Source: Euglena gracilis
Lineage: Eukaryota > Euglenida > Euglenophyceae > Euglenales
NCBI GenBank assembly: GCA_039621445.1
Contig: CP154956.1
Span: forward strand, 21,900,473-21,964,472
DNA length: 64,000 nt
Reading direction: 5' to 3'
Made by a program: the position numbers and the translations under genes. Shown piece by piece: positions 9,157 through 19,576 of the stretch (its first letter is position 1; every line of letters begins with the position of its first letter). The notes under the pieces are model-generated. The model did no database searches. It was not told where the DNA came from and saw nothing but the letters and a program-made list of their open reading frames with translations.

Positions 9157-11937
9157 ACAGGCGCAATTTTGCCCGCCGCGGGCGTGCGTAAAACGCAGCA
9201 ATTACCGCCCGGGAGGCGCAAAATAGCACTTTGGCATCGGAAGCCCCGCAAAACGTCATTTTTCGGTCATTTTCGGCAGAAATCGGCCTCGCCGGCGCTC
9301 TAAAAACGACCGGTCCGCCCCGGGTAGAGGTCGGCGATCCTTTACCTGACTGTTGCGAAGGGCGACGGCGGACAGGCGACATTTTGCCCGCGGCAGGCGT
9401 GCGTATAACGCAGCAATTACCGCCCGGGAGGCGCAAAATAGCACTTTGCAACGGACCCCCCCAAAACGTCATTTTTCGGTCATTTTCGGCCGAAATCGGC
9501 CGAGCCGGCGCTCTAAAAAACGAGCGGTCCGCCCCGGGTAGAGGTCGGCGATCATTTATCTGACTGTCGCGAAGTACGGCTGGCGGACAGGCGCAATTTT
9601 GCCCGCGTGGCGTGCGTAAAACGCAGCAATTACCGCCCGGGAGGCGCAAAATAGCACTTTGGCAACGGACGGCCCCTAAAAAGTCATTTTTCGGTCATTT
9701 TCGGCCGAAATCGGCCTCGCGGACGCTCTAAAAACTAGTGGTCTGCCCCGGGTAGAGGTCGGCGATCCTTTACCTGACTGTTGCGAAGGGCGGCGGGCGG
9801 ACAGGCGCAATTTTGCCCGCGGCGGGCGTGCGTGAAACGCAGCAATTACCGCCCGTGAGGCGCAAAATAGCACTTTGACAACGGACGCCCCCTAAAAACA
9901 TCGTTTTTCGGTCATTATCGGCCGAAATCGGCCTCGCCGACGCTCTAAAAATGAGCGGTCCGCCCCGGGTAGAGGCCGACGATCCTTTACCTGACTGTTG
10001 CGAAGGGCGGCCGGCGGACAGGCGCAATTTTGCCCGCGGCGGGTCAATTTTGCCCGCGGTGGGCGTGCGTGAAACGCAGCAATTACCGCCTGGCAGGCGC
10101 AAAATAGCACTTTGGCAACGGACGCCCCCCAAAGCGTCATTTTTCGGTGATTTTCGGCCGAAATCGGCCTCGCGGACGCTCTCAAAACGAGCGGTCCGCC
10201 CCGGGTAGAGGACGGCGATCCTTTACCTGACTGTCGCGAAGGGCGGCCGGCGGACAGGCGCAACTTTGCCCGCGGCTGGCGTGCGTAAAACGCAGCAATT
10301 ACCGCCCGGGAGGTGCGAAATAGCGTTTTGGCAACGGACGCCCCCGAAAACGTCATTTTTCGGTCATTTTCGGCCGAAATCGGCCGCGCCGGCGCTCTAA
10401 AAAAACGAGCGGTCCGCCCCGGGTAGGGGTAGGCGATCCTTTACCTAACTGTCGCGAATGGCGGCCGGCGGACAGGCGCAATTTTGCCCGCGGCGGGCGT
10501 GCGTAAAACGCAACAATTACCGCCCGGGAGGCGCAAAATAGCACTTTGGCAACGGACGGCCGCTAAAAAGTCATTTTTCGGTCATTTTCGGCCGAAATCG
10601 GCCTCGCGGACGCTCTAAAAACTAGTGGTCTGCCCCGGGTAGAGGTCGGCGATCCTTTACCTGACTGTCGCGAAGGGCGGCGGGCGGACAGGCGCAATTT
10701 GCCCGGGGCGGGCGTGCGTGAAACACAGCAATTACCGCCCGGGAGGCGCAAAGTAGCACTTTGACAACGGACGCCCCCAAAACATCGTTTTTCGGTCATT
10801 TTCGGCCGAAATCGGCCTCGCCGGCGCTCTAAAAATGAGCGGTCCGCCCCGGGTAGAGGTCGGAGATCCTTTACCTAACTGTCGCGAAGGGCGGCGGGCG
10901 GACAGGCGCAATTTTGCCCGCGGCTGGCGTGCGTAAAACGCAGCAATTGCCGCCCGGGAGGCGCAAAATAGCACTTTGGCAACGGACGGCCCCTAAAACG
11001 TCATTCTTCGGTCATTTTCGGCCGAAATCGGCCTCGCGGACGCTCTAAACACGAGCGGTCTGCCCCGGGTAGAGGTCGCCGATCCTTTACCTGACTGTTG
11101 CGAAGGGCGGCCGGCGGACAGGTGCAATTTTGCCCGCGGCGTGCGTGCGTAAAACGCAGCAATTACCGCCCGGGAGGCGCAAAATAGCACTTTGGCAACG
11201 GACGCCCCCCAAAGCGTCATTTTTCGGTCATTTTCGGCCGAAATCGGCCTCGCGTACGCTCTGAAAACGAGCGGTCCGCCCCGGGTAGGGGACGGCGATC
11301 CTTTACCTGACTGTCGCGAAGGGCGGACAGGCGCAATTTTGCCCGCGGCTGGCGTGCGTAAAACGCAGCAATTACCGCCCAGGAGGCGCAAAACAGCGCT
11401 TTGACAACGGACGCCCCCCAAAACGTCATTTTTCGGTCATTCTCGGCAGAAATCGGCCTCGCGGACGCTCTAAAAACGAGCGGTCTGCCCCGGGTAGAGG
11501 TCGACGATCCTTTACCTGACTGTTGCGAAGGGCGGCCGGCGGACAGGTGCAATTTTGCCCGCGGCGTGCGTGCGTAAAACGCAGCAATTACCGCCCGGGA
11601 GGCGCAAAATAGCACTTTGGCAACGGACGCCCCCAAAACGTCATTTTTCGGTCGTCTTCGGCCGACGCTCTAAAAATGAGCGGTCCGCCCCAGGTAGAGG
11701 TCGGCGATCCTTTACCTAACTGTTGCGAAGGGCGGCAGGCGGACAGGCGCTTTTTTGCCCGCGGCTTGCGCTCGTAAAACGCAGCAATTACCGCCCGGGA
11801 GGCGCAAAATAGCACTTTGGCAACGAAGCCCCGCAAAACGTCGTTTTTCGGTAATTTTCGGCCGAAATCGGCCTCGCTGGCGCTCTAAAAACAAGCGCTC
11901 CGCCCCGGGTGGAGGTCGCCGATCCTTTACCCGACTG
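9157..11937 (-). repeat. 216-bp satellite, array 1 (about 13 units)
   Basis: These are tandem, roughly 216-bp units without spacers. Landmarks per unit are caggcgcaattttgcccgcg, ttaccgcccgggaggcgcaa, cactttggcaacggacg, the palindrome TTTCGGCCGAAA, and ggtagaggtcggcgatcc. I assign strand - because the units are reverse-complement to those after 46830. The left edge cuts Ty3 copy 1 at 9156. The right edge, within gactgt, joins the noncoding side of Ty3 copy 2. Several units carry small indels. No gene is present; open frames here follow from a unit length of 3 x 72 with one stop-poor frame. Confidence 0.95.
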
Positions 11938-12429
11938 TGTTGTAACCGTGGTGCCCGCCCTGGAGTTTCCAGTTTCTCGGGGCCGGCACCCCTTTGCGTA
12001 GGATCTTTTACCCTGCCCAAAGTGTTTTCAATTCCCCTCGCGGCTTGTTTTAAAAATTGCATTTTTTTTTGCTTTGGTGGGTCTTTTTAATGAAAACAGG
12101 TGAGTTGGGTGGCTCACACCTTTCCTTTGATAAAAATTCACAAGACCAACAGCACAATACAAGCAATTCAGCAATTCCAAAACCAGCACCAATGTAATTC
12201 GCCACGTACTGTCCAGGGTAAGAATGATAAATGCCACCAAGGTAATTCAATTCTTGAACTTCAAACAGACAAAAACAAGACAGAGCCCTGTGCAGGGACA
12301 ATGGGGTCAGCAATTGAAATTCCTAATAAGATTTTCCTAATCCTAACTGCAGAGTCATCAGGTTGGGTTGGGTTAGGTTATGTTGTTTTGGGCACTCAGC
12401 ACCCCTGACTCACACTCCCCTTCCCGAAG

Positions 12430-12445
12430 GAGTTGTTTACAACTC
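12430..12445. other. Short perfect stem-loop in the Ty3 3' noncoding region
   Basis: GAGTTG-TTTA-CAACTC, a 6-bp stem with a 4-nt loop, is enclosed by the looser complementary pair CCCCTTCC and GGAAGGGG (about 12418-12472). The same structure is present in copy 3 near 32638-32653. The function is unknown; an LTR RNA element such as a poly(A)-site hairpin is possible. Confidence 0.5.
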
Positions 12446-13877
12446 TTCACGACTCCAACAGGAAGGGGTGCGGAGTGCACTCGTTGTGAGGAGGGGGCGA
12501 GCGAGGGGACCGTTGTGGTTCAGGCCCCCCCCCCCCTCAGGGGGCTGTGCCGTTCAGTTTCGTTTTATGGCCGGGGGGCTGAGTCAAATGTTCCCCTTTG
12601 GGTAGTTGGGTCTGTGCGGGGCTGGTGTGTTGCCCCCCCCCAGCCCGCCTAGGGCTGTTTGTCGTTGGGGGGGGGGCAGGCGCCGTTGTGCACCAAGCGC
12701 CAGCCACGGTTAAATTTTCAGGAAATTTTTATTCCCAGGCCAGGTGAGTTGTTTTGTCACGGTCAGGGTCCTAGACAGCCGTTTTCTGTTCGGTTAGCCA
12801 ATTCGGTGTCTAGGCTTGGTGTCTGTTCGGTGGGGGGTGGGTCCAGCTGGGGTCTTCCAGCCCCCCCCCCCCCCCCCAGGCCAAGCGGTCTGGCTCCGGC
12901 CGGGGACGAATTTTAATAAAATCAGATGAGGGCTGGGTTTTGGGTAAAAATCAGGCTGGGTCAAGGACAATGGTTTTTTTTGTATTTTTGTATTTTTTTT
13001 TCTGGGGGGTAGGCTGGTTTGTGCGAGGTCAGGTGCCGTGGAGGATCCTCGCCCCCCCCCCCAGGCCGGTGGCCCGGGGTCGGCCAGGTCTGCGTTTTTG
13101 GGTCAAGTCAGGTTCCCCTTCCACCGTTTGCCCAGTTTTGGCTGGCTGCCACGGTTGGGGTTGGGGGCTGTGTTTTTTTTTTTACAGGTAGGCTGGCCAG
13201 GTCCGGGGGGTTCAAGGTTCGTTCTCCACGGGGGGGGTCCCAACCCACAACAACAACGATGGAGAATTGAAGAATGGATTGATTGGCCGAAGAGAGGCAC
13301 TTGAGGTCAGTCAAGTCGGGTCGGATCGGGTCTTGTACGGGACAGTTGGGCTGGGTCGAGTTGAGCTGGCCAGCGGTTCAGGTTCAGGTGGGCTGGCTGC
13401 CCAGGCCCGTTTTGTCGTTTTCAGTCAGGCAGGTTTTGTCAGTGGTGTACAGGTTCATGTCGGACTTGGGTGTGCAGCTTGAGAATTCGGTCAGGGTCGT
13501 AAATCAGCTCGGAAGTTCGGTCGTGAAGTCTCTTTCAGGTTTGTCAAGTGTTTTCGGGTCCCACCGCAAGGCTCTGAGTATACAGGCGGGGCCCGTGGGG
13601 GCACCCGCGCCTTGCGAGGGGGGTTCACCCGTCACAGGTCCAGCAGCTCCGCTACCCACCACTGTTTCTTGGGGAGGTTGTCGTCGGTGGGGGGCTTGGG
13701 CTGCGGTGAGGGGGGTCGTGGACTGCGGGGGGGTGTTGCGGGGCGGCTGTCCAGGGGCAGCGATACCCCCCGGAAACTGCCCGGGCTGGAGCAGACTGAG
13801 CGTCCCCGCCGCCGCGGAGGACTCGGTGGCTCCGGCTGTGGGGGGTTCGGGCTGGGGCTCCGCTGTGGGGGTGGCTG

Positions 13878-13895
13878 TGGGGGCTCGTGAGGGGG
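13878..13895. repeat. Target-site duplication of LINE 1, left copy
   Basis: TGGGGGCTCGTGAGGGGG is identical to 21972-21989. It lies directly against the poly(C) tail end of LINE 1. Confidence 0.93.
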
Positions 13896-13902
13896 GGGGG
13901 GG

Positions 13903-13999
13903 ATCGGTTGGAGCGGCGAGGCAGCAGCTCACCACGGGGTGCTACGTGGGCCCCAGGGAGTTACCCCTGGGATGTGCCCAGCACCCCACTCCTCCTCCT
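13903..13999 (-). promoter_or_regulatory. 3' UTR of LINE 1 with terminal hairpin
   Basis: Only about 97 nt lie between the ORF2 stop and the poly(C) tail. Close to the end the RNA strand can pair GGUGAG with CUCGCC (+ strand 13915-13920 and 13928-13933), followed by CCAACCGAU and the C-run. LINE 2 and LINE 3 have hairpins at the same place with different stem sequences, so this is a likely recognition element for the RT. Confidence 0.6.
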
Positions 14000-16900
14000 T
14001 CAGGTCGGGGGACCTTCAGCCGCGCGGCCATGAGGCGGCGAGGCTGGAAGCCGAGGTTGCAGCCAGCAGCCCAGCGAGGACTGCCTCTTCGGTGGCGGGA
14101 GTGTGGCGTCCGTGGTGGGGGAGCGTGGGCGTGAGGTCCCGGTCCTTGGCTTGGGGCCCGAGGCAGGTGCCGGGGGTGGGGCAGCCGGTCGACGTACCGG
14201 TTCAGACCGATGGCGCTTGGCTGGTTGGAAGTCCTCCGCTGCTCGTGGCCGCCGGGTGCCGGTCGGGGGCGGAGGGGGGGCCGCTGCCATGGCGCGCATC
14301 CGGGACTGCCAGCGTGCGAGGAACTCGGCGTAGGCTGGCCATGGCCTGGAAGAGGTTGGAGGTATGATCCGCACTCCCCACCGCCGGCAGTGCGACGGGG
14401 GCAGGCCTGGTGCCAGCGGGACTGAGGAGTCGGCGGAGACGACCCAGCCGGAGAGGTCGTCGTCCCGTGCGACCAGCGTCATCAGGCGACGGGTGAAGCC
14501 CACCAACAGGTCGGATTCGGAGCCCCCGGCGGTGGACGGGAACGCCTGCTGGCACTCGGCCTCCCATAGTAGCAGGAGAGCGAGGCTCGTCTCCCCTTGG
14601 TCCACCGGTGCCTCAGCGAAGCGGTCGCGGTTCTTGAGCATCTCCACCAGGGTGGCACCCGCCTGGGCCATGCTCAGGACGTTCGCTGACGGAGGCCGCA
14701 CCGCCTCCACCTGCAGTTGGCGTCGACGCGCGACGTCGGTGTCCTGCCGCACCTTGGGGACCCGATTGTACAGCCAACGGCCGGAGAGGGAGTGACGCAT
14801 CAGCGGGGGGGCGAGGATGTCGAGGCCGACTAAGTTCCCCAGAGCCTTGCTGAACCCGGTCAACCTGCTGGCGCGCTCCACGCCTGGGGCTTGGGTGTAC
14901 TGCTTGCCGGTGGTTCCCTCAAACAAGATGAAGAGGGCCTCTGCTGACCCACCGCTGGCTGCAGGGCAGATGGTCGTGTCCTCCCGCAGCAAGGTGATGA
15001 GACGCTCCCGCAGCCATCGACGGCGGAGTTCTCCGGAGGGTGGGGCGGGAGGCGGCGGCGGTGCAGGGGAGGAGGCGGCGCAGCCGGCTGCATCCGGGGG
15101 GACTGATTGGCGGCGCTCGATCTCGATGTCCCGCAGGTCCGCCACTGTGAGCCGGCGCTCGGGGGGCAGCGGACACGGCCGACGGAGGCCTGGGGTCGCG
15201 GAGGATGTTGCTGGGGAGCTCGTCGCCCCCAGAGAGGCGTCAGGTGCTGGGTCTGAGGGTGGGCTGGCGGGGTCGGGCTGGGCGGGGGACACCGGGGAAG
15301 TGGCCATCAACTCCCCACGCCGGCGCAGGAGCTCTGCTGTCCGCTCGGCCAGGGCGATGTGCAGTGCTGCGGTGAAGCGCGTGGCGGTGTCCTCCGGCAG
15401 CAGAGAGTGGGAGCAGGTCGAGATGGAGATCAACGCGGCGAGCAGCGGGAGGCGGTGAGTCTCCAGCCAGGGGGCAGGGGGCAGCGGGATGGGGACCTTG
15501 GAGGAGACTGAGGCTGCCCTCCAGGCGTCTCGCAGGGTGTCGATATAGTCAGACGACCCTGTGGCGGGGCAGCTTGTCAGCACGTGGAGGTCGTCCTCCA
15601 GCGGGGCACCGCAGCACAGGCAGGCCGGGGAGGACACGAGGTTCTTGCGCGCCAGCCGGTCCCGTGTGGCGAGGCAGCCGCACCGCAAGCGGGCGATCCA
15701 CTTGATGACCCGCGGTGGCACCCGGTGGACGAAGGTTCCCTTCAGAGCCACGGGACGTCGGAGGACGCCAGTGGATGCTGGCCAGTCGAAGGCCACGTCC
15801 TGCGGGAAGAGCATGTCCAGCCGGGGGCGGGGGCGGCGTGCTGACCAGGTCGAGCGGCAGCGGCGCCAATACATCTCCGGGAACGAGCGCATCACGCTGA
15901 GCACCGGGGAACCGTCCGAGCCGCGGAGCACGACCGGGTCACCATGGGGGCCGAGGAGGGGATCGGGGATGGGCGCTGGGATGGACGGGGAGGTCTCGCC
16001 GGCCGCGGCGCGCTTTGCCAGGGTGTCCGCCACGTCGTTGCCCAAGGCGTTGGGGTCGCCCAGGTGGATCCCCCGCTCGTCGTGGGCCCGCACCTTCGCG
16101 AGGGTAGGCGGGGAGAGAAACGTCTTGGATGCCACGAGGAAGTGGCGCACCTCCACGCGGTCCAGGCAGTTCAGCCGGCGGGCATCGGAGTACCCAGCCC
16201 AGCCCTTGATGAGCTGGAGCGCGCAGAGGGAGTCCGTGAGGACCTGCTCCGGCAGCAGCTGCATGGCCAGGGTGAGGGCGATGAGCTCACACTGCGTACT
16301 ACTGCGGGCTACCGGGATATGCTGCAGCAGGGTTTCCTCGGTATCGGGCTGCCACACCGCGCTGCCCCCACCGGAGGTCGTCAGGGAGCCATCCGTGAAG
16401 ACCGCTCGTGGGCCTGGGGATGAAGCTGCTGGGGTCATCGTGACGTCGCCGGTGAAGGATGGCTCCGGCTGCAGGGCCGGCCACGTTGTCGAGCGATGGC
16501 AGAGCGGGTTGCGTTCGATCCGCCAGCCGATGTAGCGTAGTGCCGAGCGAAGCGCGCGCGATGGTTCTCTCCAGGATGATGATGAGGGAGGTAGAGCAGC
16601 CGCACGGTGGATGACGCCGGCGAGACCCGAGCTGTTGGCCAGCAGCTGCAGCCACCGGAGTTGTTGGAGGCGCGCGTAGAAGAGCGGGTGCAGCGCCGCA
16701 GATTCGCCGAGCGGCCAGCCCAGAGCGATCTCCGGTGCCGTCCAGGTGTTCAGGCGCAGCGGCGGCTTGGTGGAGACGGCAGCCTTAGCCGCCGCCACGA
16801 GGGGGGGCAGCACGTTGGCCGGGATGTCGCGCAGCTCGCAGCCGTAGAGGGCCTTCGGCAAGACGGTGGTCCGCCAGAGGACGGCCTGCAAGGCGGCTGG

Positions 16901-19576
16901 GAGCGGCAGGCTGCGCAAGCGCTGTGCTGTGCTGAGGGCCTTCTCGAGCCTGGGCTGCCAGTGCGCGGTGTCCGCCTTTGTGCCCGGGAGGCCCAACTCG
17001 ATCCCCACGAAGCGGAAATTGTCGGTGGTGACTATCGATGACGACCCTGCGGTGATTCGCCGGTCAGGGCCCAGAGAGGACCACGCCTGCACCTTGGTGA
17101 CCCGCACGCCCAGCAGGGTACACCACTCCATGAAGGCCGCGGTGAGCTTCTCTGCTGCTGGCTGTGCGGGCGCAATCAGCACGAGGTCGTCGGCGAAGCT
17201 CACCGACGCTACATGTAGGCCCGCGATGTCCACACCGAGACGCTCCGCAGCCGCCCAGCGGTGGAACGGCTCGAACAGCACGTTCAGGAGATCGGGGCTT
17301 GCTGGGCACCCCTGCGCCAGACCATTGGCCGCCTGCCAGGGCTCGCCCAGCACGGTGCCGTAACGGAAGCGGCGCCGTACTGTCTGGTAGAATGCACGGA
17401 AGCAGGCGACCACCTTCTCCTCCACTCCTGCGGCCTGGAGCAAACGGAAGACCGCCCACCAAGGCAGCGAATCGAAGCACTTGGCGATGTCGAAGGACAC
17501 CAGCCACAGTTCCGCACGCCGGCTGCGCTGGCGGTTGAGCAGGTCCGCGACCACCTGGGCTGCATGCAGCGTGCCGCGCCCCGAGCGGAACCCGAAGGCG
17601 GCCTCGGACAGCAGGCCTCCCTGGAGTGTAGGGCCCCAGGTGGTGACGATCCCCTTTGCCCATACGCGGTACAGCACCTCCAGCACCGTGATTGGTCGCT
17701 GGTCTTGAGGCCGCGTGCCCCCAGCAGACTTCGGTATCATGGCGACGTATGCGTCCAGCCAGACAGACGGCCAGCGGCGCTCAGCCTCGACCAGGTTGAG
17801 GAGCCGGGCCACCGCCTCTGGCCAGGGTGACGGCAGTGACCGCCAGACGGCGATGGGGACACCGGTCAAGCCAGGTGCTGCACCTTCTCGCATCGACCGC
17901 AAAGCTGCCCGCACCCGTACCGCTGTCCATGAGGATGAGGGCCAGTCTGCTCGTGGGACATGTGCTCCAAAGGGGGAGGCCAGGAAGGCCGACCAGCTTG
18001 CGTCCTCATCCACATCCACATGCTGGCGCAGCACGCCATCCACCCAGAAAGCCCGCACAGCCCGGTCCACCTCCTGGGCCGTGAGGCACTGCTGTCCCAT
18101 GGCGTCCAAGATGGGACGGGAGCCCCATGGGACCCCGTCAGACCGCAACCACCGTTGGATCACCCCGAGATCCTCTCTCCACAGACGGGGTAGGGCCGCT
18201 TGGAAGCGTGCTGTGCGCTCCGCCCGGTGCAATCCCACGAGGCGGTGCACCTCCGCCCTCCGCACCGCCGCCTCCACGGATGCTGCCGCCAGCAGGTCCA
18301 CCATAGAGCCCCCGCGGGGAAGAGTGAGGCCACGGGCCGCGAGGTTGTCCAGCAGCATGGCGAGGGGATGAGGCCACGACCCTGGGCAGTCATCGAGCTC
18401 CATCGCGCGTCGGCAGAATTGCTGTACGCGGAGCAGGTCGGCCAAGGTGTCCCGCTGCGAGCGCAAGGTGTTCGAGTCGTACGCCAGGCGCCGTGATTTC
18501 GGCCGCGTGGACCATCCGCCGCCGAGGGACACGAGGCGCTGCAGTGCTGCACGGAGGGCGGACGCCAGCGACTCGAGGGTCTCGGAGGGATTTGGAGTCA
18601 GGGCGGCGGCTTCGGGGGAGACCAGCCACCGTTCGATGAGCGTGGACCACTCCGGGGAGGACGTCAGGACGGAGGAGGGCTCGCGGAACAGGGGAGGGGG
18701 GCGTGGCTGTGGGGGGCGCCAGTCGATGTGGCCGGGGTTGAGGGCGAGGGTCACCAGCACCGGCGAGTGGCCGCCATCGGAGACGTCGTGCTGCACCTCG
18801 GCGGTGCGGATGAGGCGCATCGCGGCTGTGTTGGCTAGGATGAGGTCGATTCGGGAAGCCATCTCCCGACCGGCAGGGCCGACGTGCTGGTAGGTCCACG
18901 GCAGCGGCCGCGGCAGCAGGGCGAGGTGTACGTCTGTCCAAGGGCGTCCGGGACCCAGCAAGTCCACGAGCAGCGAACATGGCTGGCGGCGCGCCCCGGA
19001 CTCACTGAGGTAGTCGTCGGAGGGGTTGAGCACCCCATTGAAGTCCCCGACGAGGAGCGTGGGCACCTGCATGTCTAGCGCATACACCATGGACATGAAG
19101 ATGGCGTCGAACTTGGCCCGTTCCACCGAGCGGGGCAACGGCGCGTAGATGCTGAGGATGAGCACCCCATGGGGTAGACCTACCCTTGGGGGCAGCCGGA
19201 CGCCGTGTACCCGCCGCATGGCCTCCAGCCGGCGCCACGATGGACATGTGGGTATGGTCGGGGCCACCGCGTACCCCTCCCTGCAGAGGAAGCCCACGCC
19301 GCACGACTTGCCATGCTCGGAGTGTGGCACGGGTAGTACGGGTCGACCATGATGGAGATGGAGGCCCGACCGCAGTGCTGTGGTGTGGGCGGCCAGCAAG
19401 GGCAGCTGCGCCAGGTGCGTCTCCTGCACAGCCAAGATGTCCGCCCGCACGGAGGAAGCGACGAGGCTCACCTTCGCCGCTGACCAGTGCGTCATGTTCC
19501 AGGTCCCCAGCCGCAAGACGGGGGCCGGGACGCCGCCAGGGGGCCCAGGGGCCCCCCTCTCCTCCAGGCTAGTCAT
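14000..19576 (-). CDS. LINE 1 ORF2: endonuclease, reverse transcriptase, RNase H, zinc finger and C-terminal extension
   Basis: This is the replication protein for target-primed reverse transcription, 1858 residues without interruption. The start at 19576 is chosen because its ATG overlaps the ORF1 stop (ATGACTAG), as in LINE 3. APE endonuclease: TWNM (N27), QETHL (E52), LVGDFN (~165) and DGGHSPV (~260). RT: QRPITVLEVLYRVW, AQGCPASPDLLN and SFADDLVLIA (~790). RNase H: FTDGSLTTSGGG (~1058), CELIALTLA and GNDVADTLAKRAA. Zinc finger: CLCCGAPLEDDLHVLTSC (~1325). After it come ~510 residues I do not recognise, including GFTRRLMTLV and a basic Pro-rich tail ending KRQSSLGCWL ... HGRAAEGPPT. An RNase H and two ORFs place it near the I/R1/Tad-like groups; the exact clade needs a phylogeny. 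Confidence 0.93.
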   Translation of the reverse strand: MTSLEERGAPGPPGGVPAPVLRLGTWNMTHWSAAKVSLVASSVRADILAVQETHLAQLPLLAAHTTALRSGLHLHHGRPVLPVPHSEHGKSCGVGFLCREGYAVAPTIPTCPSWRRLEAMRRVHGVRLPPRVGLPHGVLILSIYAPLPRSVERAKFDAIFMSMVYALDMQVPTLLVGDFNGVLNPSDDYLSESGARRQPCSLLVDLLGPGRPWTDVHLALLPRPLPWTYQHVGPAGREMASRIDLILANTAAMRLIRTAEVQHDVSDGGHSPVLVTLALNPGHIDWRPPQPRPPPLFREPSSVLTSSPEWSTLIERWLVSPEAAALTPNPSETLESLASALRAALQRLVSLGGGWSTRPKSRRLAYDSNTLRSQRDTLADLLRVQQFCRRAMELDDCPGSWPHPLAMLLDNLAARGLTLPRGGSMVDLLAAASVEAAVRRAEVHRLVGLHRAERTARFQAALPRLWREDLGVIQRWLRSDGVPWGSRPILDAMGQQCLTAQEVDRAVRAFWVDGVLRQHVDVDEDASWSAFLASPFGAHVPRADWPSSSWTAVRVRAALRSMREGAAPGLTGVPIAVWRSLPSPWPEAVARLLNLVEAERRWPSVWLDAYVAMIPKSAGGTRPQDQRPITVLEVLYRVWAKGIVTTWGPTLQGGLLSEAAFGFRSGRGTLHAAQVVADLLNRQRSRRAELWLVSFDIAKCFDSLPWWAVFRLLQAAGVEEKVVACFRAFYQTVRRRFRYGTVLGEPWQAANGLAQGCPASPDLLNVLFEPFHRWAAAERLGVDIAGLHVASVSFADDLVLIAPAQPAAEKLTAAFMEWCTLLGVRVTKVQAWSSLGPDRRITAGSSSIVTTDNFRFVGIELGLPGTKADTAHWQPRLEKALSTAQRLRSLPLPAALQAVLWRTTVLPKALYGCELRDIPANVLPPLVAAAKAAVSTKPPLRLNTWTAPEIALGWPLGESAALHPLFYARLQQLRWLQLLANSSGLAGVIHRAAALPPSSSSWREPSRALRSALRYIGWRIERNPLCHRSTTWPALQPEPSFTGDVTMTPAASSPGPRAVFTDGSLTTSGGGSAVWQPDTEETLLQHIPVARSSTQCELIALTLAMQLLPEQVLTDSLCALQLIKGWAGYSDARRLNCLDRVEVRHFLVASKTFLSPPTLAKVRAHDERGIHLGDPNALGNDVADTLAKRAAAGETSPSIPAPIPDPLLGPHGDPVVLRGSDGSPVLSVMRSFPEMYWRRCRSTWSARRPRPRLDMLFPQDVAFDWPASTGVLRRPVALKGTFVHRVPPRVIKWIARLRCGCLATRDRLARKNLVSSPACLCCGAPLEDDLHVLTSCPATGSSDYIDTLRDAWRAASVSSKVPIPLPPAPWLETHRLPLLAALISISTCSHSLLPEDTATRFTAALHIALAERTAELLRRRGELMATSPVSPAQPDPASPPSDPAPDASLGATSSPATSSATPGLRRPCPLPPERRLTVADLRDIEIERRQSVPPDAAGCAASSPAPPPPPAPPSGELRRRWLRERLITLLREDTTICPAASGGSAEALFILFEGTTGKQYTQAPGVERASRLTGFSKALGNLVGLDILAPPLMRHSLSGRWLYNRVPKVRQDTDVARRRQLQVEAVRPPSANVLSMAQAGATLVEMLKNRDRFAEAPVDQGETSLALLLLWEAECQQAFPSTAGGSESDLLVGFTRRLMTLVARDDDLSGWVVSADSSVPLAPGLPPSHCRRWGVRIIPPTSSRPWPAYAEFLARWQSRMRAMAAAPPPPPTGTRRPRAAEDFQPAKRHRSEPVRRPAAPPPAPASGPKPRTGTSRPRSPTTDATLPPPKRQSSLGCWLQPRLPASPPHGRAAEGPPT

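Larger units (their letters stand above)
11938..13895 (-). mobile_element. 3' noncoding/LTR side of Ty3 copy 2, distal part
   Basis: This ~1.96-kb stretch has no convincing gene. It belongs to the Ty3 element because the empty-site sequence across the LINE position is continuous with the region after the pol stop (21972-22249), and because its minus strand shares the A/C-rich, T-poor composition of the element. It begins TGTTGTAACC next to satellite, compatible with the CA end of an LTR read on the minus strand. It contains long C- and G-runs (for example about 12525-12540, 12668-12677, 12859-12877 and 13055-13064) whose lengths differ from copy 3. The LTR start and polypurine tract cannot be fixed because no second LTR is in the window. 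Confidence 0.7.

Noticed and set aside
9157-11937. CRISPR array
   Set aside because: The repeats are contiguous 216-bp units with no unique spacers and no cas genes, in a eukaryotic retroelement context.
12360-12395. Telomere-like ggttgggttgggttaggtt
   Set aside because: Only a few imperfect units, repeated identically in copy 3 as part of the Ty3 noncoding region; not a telomere.
12000-13800. Several 80-280 codon open frames in the Ty3 noncoding region
   Set aside because: They are low-complexity, G/C-run dependent, and shift between copies 2 and 3 as homopolymer lengths change.
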